A DNA stretch of 64,000 nucleotides from Styela clava (Eukaryota; Chordata; Ascidiacea; Stolidobranchia; Styelidae): assembly GCF_964204865.1 (NCBI RefSeq), contig NC_135250.1:6634001-6698000 (forward strand). Direction: 5' to 3'. Each line of letters starts with the position of its first letter. Position 1 is the first letter of the stretch. This document shows positions 50,606 through 60,900 of this stretch, in pieces. The notes beneath the pieces are model-generated. The model did no database searches and was not told where the DNA came from. It saw nothing but the letters and a program-made list of their open reading frames with translations. A program made the translations under genes and the position numbers.

Positions 50606-53600
50606 TCATTTGTTCTTGAAAAATCCAATTTTCCTGAAGTACTTTACCAAAATAGGCACTGACACAAATGTAATTCCAATTCGAACAGGAGCAAAAATCT
50701 GGAAGACATTTTAGACAATAATTTTATTATATGGGTTATTCAAATATTTGATACATATTGAAACGGAATACTCAGTCCCATGTATTATCAACAACTGAAG
50801 GCAGCGCTTAGTGGGCTGAAGAAAGAAATGTGAATAAGAGACCATGCACTTGTGAAATGTGAAAGAAATCCATGACGCCCATATTACCACTGGTACTATT
50901 AGTCTCCACCAGGGTGATTTCGGACTTTGCTTCTACAGAACTAAATATGGCATTAGCATTTGTTTACTAATGAAAAAGACTTTGCGGCTGTATTGATTTT
51001 ATCAAGTCGGTAAAAATCGGTAAACATCAAACACGATAATCTCAACGGCATTTTCAGAACAAGAAGACGGCGATGAACACCTCACGGCGAAGACTCGTTA
51101 TCGCACCATTTTTGCGTTTTCCCCCTTTACGATCTAGTTAGCGTATAATAATAATTATTTGTGCCGACTGGTGACATTCCGATAAACTGGTTGCAACAAG
51201 CTTTAATTTTAAAAGTCGTGCCTTGCTTCAATTTACATTAAATGATTTTCGCGACATCATTTGCGATTAATTTGGATCCAATATTATTCGTGATTAATTT
51301 TAGTACTCTTACTGCACCATTTTTCGAAAAACGATGTTATATATCGCAAAACAAGGCGAACTGTCACATTTATTTTCACTTCCGAAAGATTACATATTTT
51401 TCGTTGTTCAAGTCGAAGTCCGTTTCTATCGTTCAAGATCGACATACGTTTGATCGAGTGTGTGTGGTATTTCAGTCGACGATAAATTAAAAAACTTATT
51501 GAGTTTAGTTTAAGTATTCTCGGCACTAACATTAATGATTTAATGCCGCTTGATATATATTTTTGTATTTAACCGTTTATTATTAAAGTGTATAAAGCAA
51601 GTTTTAATTTAGCATATCAGCATTTAGAGATTACCGTACACACATTTTGAACAATTCAAGGGAAAAGATATTGTAATGTTCTTAAATTTCATTGTCCTGG
51701 GAAATGCCTGTTTTTACAATTTAACAACTAAATCCATCAATGTGGGAAAATTACCACTATTCAAATAAGTATAAAAATGAAATAGAATTCGGTATTCTGG
51801 ATTCGATTCAACTATTCTAGAATAGTAAATATTATTCTATATTGCCCATCCCTAATTAGGCGTTTCGCACATTGTGTGTTTACAATCAACAGTCATGTAC
51901 ATACATCCTGTCCACTATATGTATCTATTATGAATCATCAAATATGCATGCAAACATTATAAACAATCGGGTGACTGTTTATTTCTTCCAAATTTAACAG
52001 CATTCAACTTACCTTATGCACTGCATATGCAATCATAAAAGTGCTAGCTCCAGTTGTAAATGAAGAGCTTTCAACTCCAAACCAATTAAACAATGATGCC
52101 ATATCAACACCCCTGAATAATAATTTTCCAATTTATGTAACAAGAACAATAAAAATAAGCTTTTTAAGTAGTTAGAAATGTATTCCATGAATGATGATCT
52201 ATTGCAGTGATTGCCAAACTGTTCCCTAGTTAACTAAACCCATACCCAAAATGGACTGGTAACTGGACGAGAGTAGTCTGTGGTTCGCCATATGATTAAA
52301 CTGTCTTGTCAGATTTCTTCCACCGCTCTGCCCCCATTAAATATGAAGTTCCCATCCACTGGTCTAGTATTTCCAGCATTGTTCAGTCCACCATGTGAGA
52401 AATTAAACAAAACATGTAAGCAAGTGTTTTTCCTTGTCTGGTCAGCATTGGAAAACAAATGAAAAATCCTTTTTCTTTTGCTTCTACTTACATGTATACT
52501 AGAGAATAGAAGAATCCCAATGATGCAAGTGATATAGTAATGTGGAAAGCCATTCCAAACGCACCATATTGAGTTGTTATTATTTTAAGTCTATCTTTTG
52601 AGGTAACTTTTTGAGTTGTAGTGGATTTTTCATTGTCTGCTTCAGGACTGTTCGATTTATCGTTCTGAGTGGAATAACATTTGATGCTAGTACTGCATAG
52701 GCAAGGTAGTGAAGTCAATTCAGATGAAAAATGAGTCTTTTTCACAACTAATCGTTTCAAAGAAGTTCCTGTGTAAAATGTTTTGATTCAGAAAATTTCA
52801 CAAAAACGTATACTTCATCACCAAACAAATGTGTTTCAAAAAGCCATAATGATGTAAAATAATGAAGCAACTAAGTTACTATCTAGGTGCATGGTTTACA
52901 GAAGCCCTGGTCCATATTATGGCTAAATGGTATCTATTGTCAAAATGGTGCTTCTGAAGTATGTGTACCAATATGGAGGTAACTAATTTTGTTGGTCTAT
53001 TTTACATGAAGTTGTGTAAAAGGACTGAAACCTATTCGCAGGAAGATATTTAATTGGCTAACACAGACAGTCCCCGAACTCGTAATAGAACTAAAATTAA
53101 GAAAATCTGAATAAAATTATGGTCTAACTCTAACCTGGTACGGTACACATACCGGTACTATGGCAGTACCATCAAAAATATATGGCATTCAATAAAATAA
53201 GCAAAGTGGCCTCGTTGTGTAATGTCTGATAATTTATAGGATAGGATAGGATTTACATATTTATCCCGGGGGAGAGGAAAGCCGATAAGACGGCTTATCC
53301 ATATGGCAAACCACGGCCTCTCGTCCGGTTACCATTCCAAGTCGGGTATGGGATTAGTTTTACTGTATTGTTTGTTTTCGGAAGCATGGACTTGGTCGTG
53401 GAGGAAGCCGTACCGGTAACCGACCAGCGGTTACGTGAACCACCCTACGGCGGTGAGGAGTCCAGCAATCCTCTCGCACATAACCATCCCTGCATGGGAT
53501 TCGAACCTGCGAACCCACGCAGAGTAATTAGAGGTGCGGTGGCGAGCGTATTCCTAACGCTTAGCCCGTTGAGCCACACCGCCGCGCCATATAAACAGAC

Positions 53601-53913
53601 AGGGGGGGGGGGGGGTATGTACAGTTAGTATAACACACCAATGAGCATAGCATGGAAATTTATGAAAAAAGAATCCTGAAATATTACATATCATCGGGAT
53701 AAATATGTAAATCCTATCCTATATCATGATAAGATATACTGATATATGAGACATGAGAGTGATATGGCTGAATGATAGATCAGTGGACTAAAATAACAAT
53801 GAGCAAAGAAAACACATACGTAACTTACCTAATCTTGACTGGAGGTCTGACTGAATAGATATCCATCCTCCTCGTCGGAAGCAAGCACTCCACAGACTAC
53901 GAGTATTATACAT
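50606..53913 (-). CDS. FAM210B: FAM210-type (DUF1279) mitochondrial inner-membrane protein
   Basis: Four exons in phase: 53913-53829, 52768-52492, 52112-52013 and 50698-50606 (555 nt, 184 aa; human FAM210B is about 190 aa). The N-terminus MYNTRSLWSACFRRGGWIS is Arg-rich and amphipathic, as in mitochondrial presequences. The DUF1279 region begins at TTQYGAFGMAFHITISLASL (first membrane segment), continues with FYSLVYMGVDMASLF and GASTFMIAYAVHK, and ends with IFAPVRIGITFVSVPILV (second segment) and KYFRKIGFFKNK. FAM210 proteins sit in mitochondria and affect metabolism and translation there; the exact biochemical role is unsettled. FAM210B is suggested by length and simple layout, but an unsplit FAM210A/B ancestor is possible. 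Intron 3 holds an isolated TAGGGATG-type hAT end at about 51854, and intron 1 holds a SINE and a family-A MITE. Confidence 0.9.
52950..53165. mobile_element. MITE family A, longer variant copy 6 (reverse orientation)
   Basis: Starts TGCTTCTGAAGTATGTGTAC and CCAATATGGAGGTAACTAA. It carries GGCTAACACAGACAGTCCCC and ends in TAACCTGGTA..ACACATACCGGTACT. It is the reverse-complement form of the elements at 28007 and 32957. It lies in the first FAM210 intron. Confidence 0.65.
53235..53590 (-). repeat. tRNA-derived SINE, family 1 (best copy)
   Basis: Read on the minus strand: head GTGGCTCAACGGGCTAAGCG (A-box region), then GGTTCGAATCCC (B box), then a body through GAGAGGATTGCTGGACTCCT, ACCAAGTCCATGCTTCC and GGTAACCGGACGAGAGG. 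It ends in a short repeated ATCCT tail near 53240. It lies in FAM210 intron 1. Confidence 0.85.
53602..53615. repeat. Run of 14 G residues
   Basis: An uninterrupted G14 tract immediately beside the head of the SINE. It is unusual in AT-rich DNA and could fold as a G-quadruplex or reflect a sequencing length error. Confidence 0.9.
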
Positions 53914-53929
53914 TTCGAGTCGTTGAAAA

Positions 53930-54693
53930 TGAACTGAAATCCAGAGATCAGACACCCGGCGAATGCATCATTTGCATAAATTCATTGTTTGTGTTTTTGG
54001 GGTTAAAGGTTAAATATAAAACCTGTTCCAGTTTAGTGGTCATCAACGACTAACATACCGTGGTCATGTAAGTTCATTTTGAGTACATGTGATTTTCAAA
54101 ATTCAATAACGTGGAACAAAAGTTTAACATTATTCATGATACCCTTTTATTTTTTATAAAAAAAATTCGGCATTACCGACTGTTGCATTTCTTTTTGTTG
54201 CTTTTGCAGTTTCGAGGACATTCTTCCTTACTTAATTTACTATTTTGTCGATAATCATGTTTAAAGAACTTGATAAACTTTGTTTTTGCCGGGATTTCAA
54301 TCTTTTTTCTGCCTACAACCAGAATCACTATCGCCCAAGCTTCACATTAGAGTTTTTATCCTCTAATATCAATAGGATTGTTTGCACTCCCAAGTTTACA
54401 TTAGCAAATCAACCCAATTCACTCAAAGAAAGTGTTAAAATTACGCATATTATCACAAGCTAATATGAGTATAACAGTAGGTTGGAGTAATTGCATAGCA
54501 TGAGCGCGAAGCAGAACTTTTCACTGGATCACCACCTGTATTATGGTAATTTGTGAAGTAATATTGTTTCGTTTGGATCTATAAAATTGCGCTAGCTATG
54601 CACATCGGTAAGATAGGTCACAAAAAACGCTTAACTGGAGTTGAGACTGTGTGGGAGCAGTCGTTTTTAAATGTTCCACGAGAGGCCTATGTA
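53930..54693. other. FAM210 upstream flank, no gene recognised
   Basis: Presumably includes the FAM210 promoter. A 72-codon plus-strand frame at 54245-54463 shows no recognisable features. No repeat was identified. Confidence 0.3.
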
Positions 54694-57678
54694 GGGGAGA
54701 TGCGGGTGACTTGAGCCACGAGGATACTTGTTCCACCCCCAAAATGAGCAACATGCATTACTAATAGAATGCTCGCGCGCCCTCTGTTGGTAGGTTGTGT
54801 CATTACTTTATATTTGGCTGTGAGAAGCAGACGTTCTGTAGCTCTGGTGGAAAACAGTTAATGTAAAAGCCGGAATCGCAGCAAAAAGTGAATTTCATGG
54901 TTTCAGGTAATATGTTTACTATTAATAATATTACAAGTCGTGGTTTAATCACATTAAGTCATTGTGTAGTCTATGTTGTGATGCTCTAATGGAGACTATT
55001 GCAGCGCACGTCCAGTAGTCATTCGGCAGTAGCGGAGCTCAAATGGGAAGATGGCCGATCATGGGAGGGTTGATCCAGTGGTCACCAGGAGGGTTGCTCC
55101 GTGGCTCAACGCTCCTGCATTGGATATATTTTTCATCACATTTTTTCTTTACCAGACGACGCCGCAAACATACAAAAGAAAATCAACCCGTGGAAGTGAT
55201 CCGGCATTAGTCGAAAGGGCGACAGAAGCGGTAAAAGAGGGATGCAGTATTAGATCGGCAGCGAGAACATTTGATGTGGACCGAATGACGCTTAAGCGAC
55301 ACATGGATAAACAAAAACATGACCCGCTTGGTACAAGCGGCTACAAGAATTGCAAGCTCAAGAATATGATATTCAGTCCTGAAATGGAAGCTGAACTAGC
55401 TAGTCACATCAAAACACTTGCAGCAAACTACCATGGCCTATCCAAAGATAAATGCCGATGTTTGGCGTATGAGTTTGCAGCAAGAAACGGTGTTGATGTG
55501 CCACAAAATTAGAAAATCAACAAAAAATCTGGTCAAGGGTTTTGGCTTGGATTGAAAGCACGCGATAACCTTGCAATTCGAAGTCCAGAAGCTACTTCAT
55601 TAGCCAGAGCAACGGCGTTTAATCGCCATACAGTGGGACAGGACAGTTCTACAAAAACCTTGCCAAAGTAATGGACCAACACAAATTCGAGGCACAAGAC
55701 GTATATAACATCAACGAAACAGGGTGCCATACGGTGCAAAAGCCTGAGAGCATTGTTACGGAAAAAGGGGTTAAGCAGATTGGTTCTGTCACATCAGGTG
55801 AGAGAGGTGAGCTGGTAACCGTAGTCAATGCGATCAACGCTGCTGGTGGATTTATTCCGCCCTACATGATATTTCCTCGTGTCAATTATCGTAATTACTT
55901 CATACCAGGTGCGCCACTGGGATCTGACGGTGCGGCCACCAGATCAGGTTGGATTAACGAGGAAACGTTTGTAAACTATCTCGATCACTTCATTAAGCAT
56001 ACACGCTGTATACCCGACAGAAAGGTATTGCTCATCTTAGACAATCACGAGGCCCACGTTTCACTGACAGCTGTTGACAAGGCAGAGGCGAACGGATTTG
56101 TGGTGTTGACCATCCCTCCACACACGTCCCACAAACTCCAGCCTTTAGACAAGACTGTTTATGGATCATACAAACGAGCCTACGCGCGCGCGATGGATAA
56201 TTAGATGAGGTCCAATCCGGGTAAGACTGTGTCTATATACGATATAGCTCATTTGGTGAACGAAGCTCACATCTGCGCATTTGTACCGCGTAATATCCTA
56301 GCTGGCTTCCACAGCACTGGTATTATGCCTTTCAACAGCGACGTATTCTCAGATGAAGACTATGCGCCATCTTCAGTTACAGATCGCGAAAATCCAGTTT
56401 GCTCGGCAGTAGACAATGTTGAAAGCGTGTCAGGTTTACAGAGAAATCCCGATACTCCCACGAACCAAAAAGATAACACAATTCAATCAGCAACTGGCGT
56501 TGAGAGCAATACTGGTTTGATTAGAGCAGTGCAGACTACCAACGCGGAGACTCCTTATGTGTCTCCGAGTGATATACTACCTTTACCGAAAGCAGGGCCA
56601 AGAAAGGTGAAAGCTTCAATATGAAAAAAGGTAACACAGGAATTTTGACAGACACGCCAGTTAGAGATGAAATAGCAGCAAAATCAGTGGCTAGGATAGA
56701 AAAAAATAGAGCAAAGAACTTCGGTCGGGCTAAAAAATGCTCTTTGCAAACAAGAAAACAGTTAGAGTGAGGGTAGCACCATCCGGATGTAGCACTTCTT
56801 CGAGCGATAGTGAATCTAACGAGAATGTATTGTGCGACGATACTGATGACTCAGAGGAGGAAGATCAAAATATTATCGAGGGCGATTTTGTCATAGTCAA
56901 AATTAGTGGAAAATCTCGAATTGTTCACTACGTCTCAAGAGTTGATGCTTTCGAAGGAGTGTTTCTCCGCCGGGTTTTAAGCGTAAATGGCCGAACTACT
57001 TTTATTTTGGATGTCGAAGATGAAGCACTTTGGTCGAAGAAAGACATTGCAAGAAAGTTACCAATCCCTAGCATTATTGGAACTTCACGTCGCACCCAGT
57101 TCACGTTCTCTTGTGACCTCGATGAATGGAATCTTTGATTTTCACATACTCTGTCACACGCTATTTCAACTTATGAATAAACGTTTCTTTTCGATTTCTA
57201 GATGCTGCCAAGGTGTAATAAGAAGGCTTCGGTGGTATAATTCGTTTCCATTCTGTATTGACTGACAAAAATAAATAAGATTATAGATGCATTGCCTCCT
57301 ATTTAAGATTAGCTAAGTTAAAGTTGCCCAGTTGCCTCACGGTTCCGATACAGAAGTATTTGCATCTTACATTTGTGAAAGATACTCTCCCGATTGCAAC
57401 TTAAACGCTACTTCCCGTGCCATTCTGCATGTAGCGGCTCAACTCTCATCAATGGTATGCACAACTCTCCTCAACATGCAGGAGACTTGTGACATCTGAC
57501 ACCCCTTTTTAAAACTGGCATAACTCAGAAACAGGGTCGGTTGGATTAAAAGAGACATAACTGTAATATAGCAGAGGTAATGACCTTCGGATGATATGAG
57601 CGTCTTCAAATTGCTACGAACGATTGAGGAGATATAACTAAATATATAAAAAATGGCTCATCTCTCCCGCATCTTCCC
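54694..57678 (+). mobile_element. Defunct pogo/Tigger DNA transposon
   Basis: 2985 bp with terminal inverted repeats of about 25 bp: GGGGAGATGCGGGTGACTTG at the left and, on the other strand, GGGAAGATGCGGGAGAGATG at the right. TA dinucleotides flank both ends (54692-54693, 57679-57680), as expected for the Tc1/mariner-pogo superfamily. It carries a broken transposase. Confidence 0.9.
55051..57138 (+). pseudogene. pogo/Tigger transposase pseudogene
   Basis: The N-terminal part (55051-55512) shows a helix-turn-helix DNA-binding region (SIRSAARTFDVDRMTLKRHM). The DDE core lies at 55671-56204 (LLILDNHEAHV and KLQPLDKTVYGSYK retained). The C-terminal parts are at 56205-56624 and 56737-57138, the last being Ser/Glu-rich and then a conserved tail. 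Damage: TAG at 55510, a frameshift near 55640, TAG at 56202, a stop at 56622 and a further frame change. The first catalytic Asp of the usual DETG motif reads Asn (NINETG). It cannot be active. Confidence 0.9.
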
Positions 57679-57991
57679 TACCTATTGTATATACTTATTT
57701 ATGTATCCCCCTTTTAGTTCCTCAAATGTAATTTATCCCCAAAGTGATAGTTTGTGTATCTGATGGCATGGATTAGGCGGTTAGGCCTACATACTATCCC
57801 TGGGATATAAAGATCTAACCGTGTAACCGTTCCCTAAGAGTGAACGTAAGTGGTTAAGCGCGGACAGAAGGTTTATTCAACCATCATACGAGCGTTGATA
57901 TGGGTCGAATCGACACTATTGTTAAAAAAGTCGCTTTTGTTCAAACCGATTTCGTCAATGCAAATGTGTTTGCATTAAGATAGGCAATTTA

Positions 57992-60900
57992 TTAATATAT
58001 TTCATCAATAGCATTTATTTCGGCAAGTTCAGATAAAACATCCCAAACTGGTACATTGTTTGTTCTCGTTTGCATGGCAATTTCCGACCATGCAGATTCC
58101 GGGGAATAGATAAAAATTGAGCTCTGTCTGCAAATTTCATTTTCTACTAGAGCTATGAGTTCGTGTGTATCTCTCCAAATGACTGAACACTTTTCTCTGG
58201 GATAGTGTGAATCGATGAACCGATATAGGTCAACTTTATTGAAAAGTTGAACTTTCCAGCATCGCTGATCACCGTAATATGAAATTTCGTCGGCTTTTCC
58301 TTCTTTTTTCAAAATTTTACGAAATATTTCTCGTTGGAAGTCGCTGTCTTTTGTCATAAATTTGATCTAGAAATGGGATATTCAACCTATTTTTATAATG
58401 CACTGTGGTGAATAAGTTCATATACACGACGACAAGTGCGGCGGTTGAAAAGATATATACATATTTGAGAAAATGGGGCAAAATATAGATGCATATAATT
58501 AACAATTAAAACAGCCAAAAAAGAATAGAAATGAAAGAAACTTGATGATTTGCGTAAAGAGAATAAATGAACATTAGTAGAAATTATTGTTACAGCTATC
58601 CGTCAAAAAAGAAGGAATGAAAATCACTTGAAACTGGTAAGTGATCAATGACTTATCTGGTGGGGCATAAATTTTTTACAAGCTTTGTCGAGGCCACCAA
58701 TAGAACTTGATTGTGAATCTAAATAAATTAATCTAGTACTTACCGTTTCGTAGTCGGTTGTCGCAGTTGCTAAATAGACGTGCACGACTTGAGTCACATC
58801 ACAATTGGAATATTTCGAAACCTGTACGAATAACCGAAATATAGTATACTGTACTAAATACAGCGAGAGCCTATTGTAGATTCGGTTGTTATTTTATTTT
58901 ATATCCGGTCCAGAACAGATCTAGTTCAGCATATCACAAATGGCTATCAATTATAAGTTGAAATGACAGTGAGAAATCTTGTTCATGCTCATACCGTGGG
59001 GCTATGCCAGTGGTTTCTCCGTTTGAAGAATAAATTAATTATCAGGTTGGGAAATTGACTCACTAAAACTAAATTTTATTTTGTTATGAGTTTCAAAGCG
59101 CTCCCCCGTGCCATATCAACGATCACCTTAGGCTATCGATTTACTGATTCGGATTTTTTCTCAGACACATTCAAATGAATAATTTCCTAATATTGTAATG
59201 TAATAGAATTTACGAAAGTCGTTGATTACCCGTGAACATACTTACTCCACGCGAAGAAGTTATTTATGATTACCATTGTTCGACACGGAGCTGTGGGAGA
59301 ACTCATACATATTTTTTCTCATATTCAGTTTAAAATTCTTTACCTTGCTAGAGGTGAAATTTTTGCTTGCTAAGATAATGACTTCTGAGAGGTCACGAGA
59401 TTCCACTTTTTCTATTTGGGCGCAAAATGGATATTTATGGAAGCAAATAAATTCATGATTGTATCTGAAAAACAAATTCCTCATCGAGTTAACAATTTCA
59501 ATTAAAATTTTGTTTGCCATGGGGAGTTGCATTGTATGGTCGATCAATGAATTGGAAGTTAGAACTAACTACTAACTACCTTCCTATTTTTGTCATTTTT
59601 ATTGAAAAATCAAAAAAGAAAAACATCTACTCCTTCGTCATTCGTCTTCATGTAGTTCTCGTTCTAGATTATTCTCTTTGGCTGAATGCTAACGAAAAAA
59701 AATAACGAAAAACACAGAGGACGGAAATTATGATAAGTTGGAGCCAGAGATTGACCGATATCATAACTTCTCGTTCATATCAAATATAATCGATAACATC
59801 GATTATTGAAATGGACGATGCTATTCTATCATGTTGAAATGACCAATATCGACGATTATGACAACCTATAATATATATATATATTGGTAGCTAACTTAGC
59901 AATTTCTGTATTTGCCTCGATAAAGAACACATACTAACCTCCAGTGCATCGCTATATATTCATCACCTTGCATAACCTTTCCAATGAATTCCTTTGCTAT
60001 TTCACGAATATATCTTGGTCTTTTCGTAAATATTTCAACCAGCTTGAATTTTGTTCGACTATTTGCTCCGATTAAATCTTCATGTGTGAGAGAGTTGATA
60101 TCATTGATTGCCTTGTCCAATATTGCTTGATCAAAGCCATCAAAATCATTTGTGAATGTTTTGTATGTATCTATTAAAACCGCACACGGCAAGTCCGACC
60201 TGCGTTATAAAATTTAAGTCTTCATTTAAAAAATGTTAATAATTCAGCAAAATAATAACCACAAATGAATAACACAAATGAATGAATATAACGATCAGTA
60301 GAGGTTGCGCGAGACTAACTCCCAATCCTTTCTCTATGCCTTTGCGCTAGTGGATCCGTATGCATGTAATGCAAGGATGCTGTAGCAGGAATAAAATACT
60401 ATAATATGCAATTCAAGAGTCCTGCTGCACACTAACACAAATATATTTCTGTAACGTTTCGTCTGACCAAAATCAGACTTCCTCAGACAAGCAGTTTACA
60501 ACAATGACAAGAAAAGAGCAATCATGCAGTTTAAATATGGCGATAAATAAATTTGTTTGAAATTAATTGTGAGCAAACAATGAAAAAAACAATTATTGAT
60601 ATTCAGACACAGATTGCGAAATAAAAAAATGCAATCGGTTCTCAGCATGGAATATTTGTTCCGCGGCGTGCTTGATTTCACAATAAGTTTCACTAGAACA
60701 TTTATCAATGTGTTCTAGGCTCAGATCTTGATAGCCAGGGTCCTTATAATGTGGTTCTTTTAAAGGCGTTGAATTCTTTTTAGTATTGCTTCTAAATTCT
60801 TTTCTTGTGGTAGTTGTCGAGTCCGGAGTTTGGCAGGATCCATTCGGATACAGAAGTCACGCGAAAAAGGCTAATATAACGATCAGTAGAGGTTGCGCGA

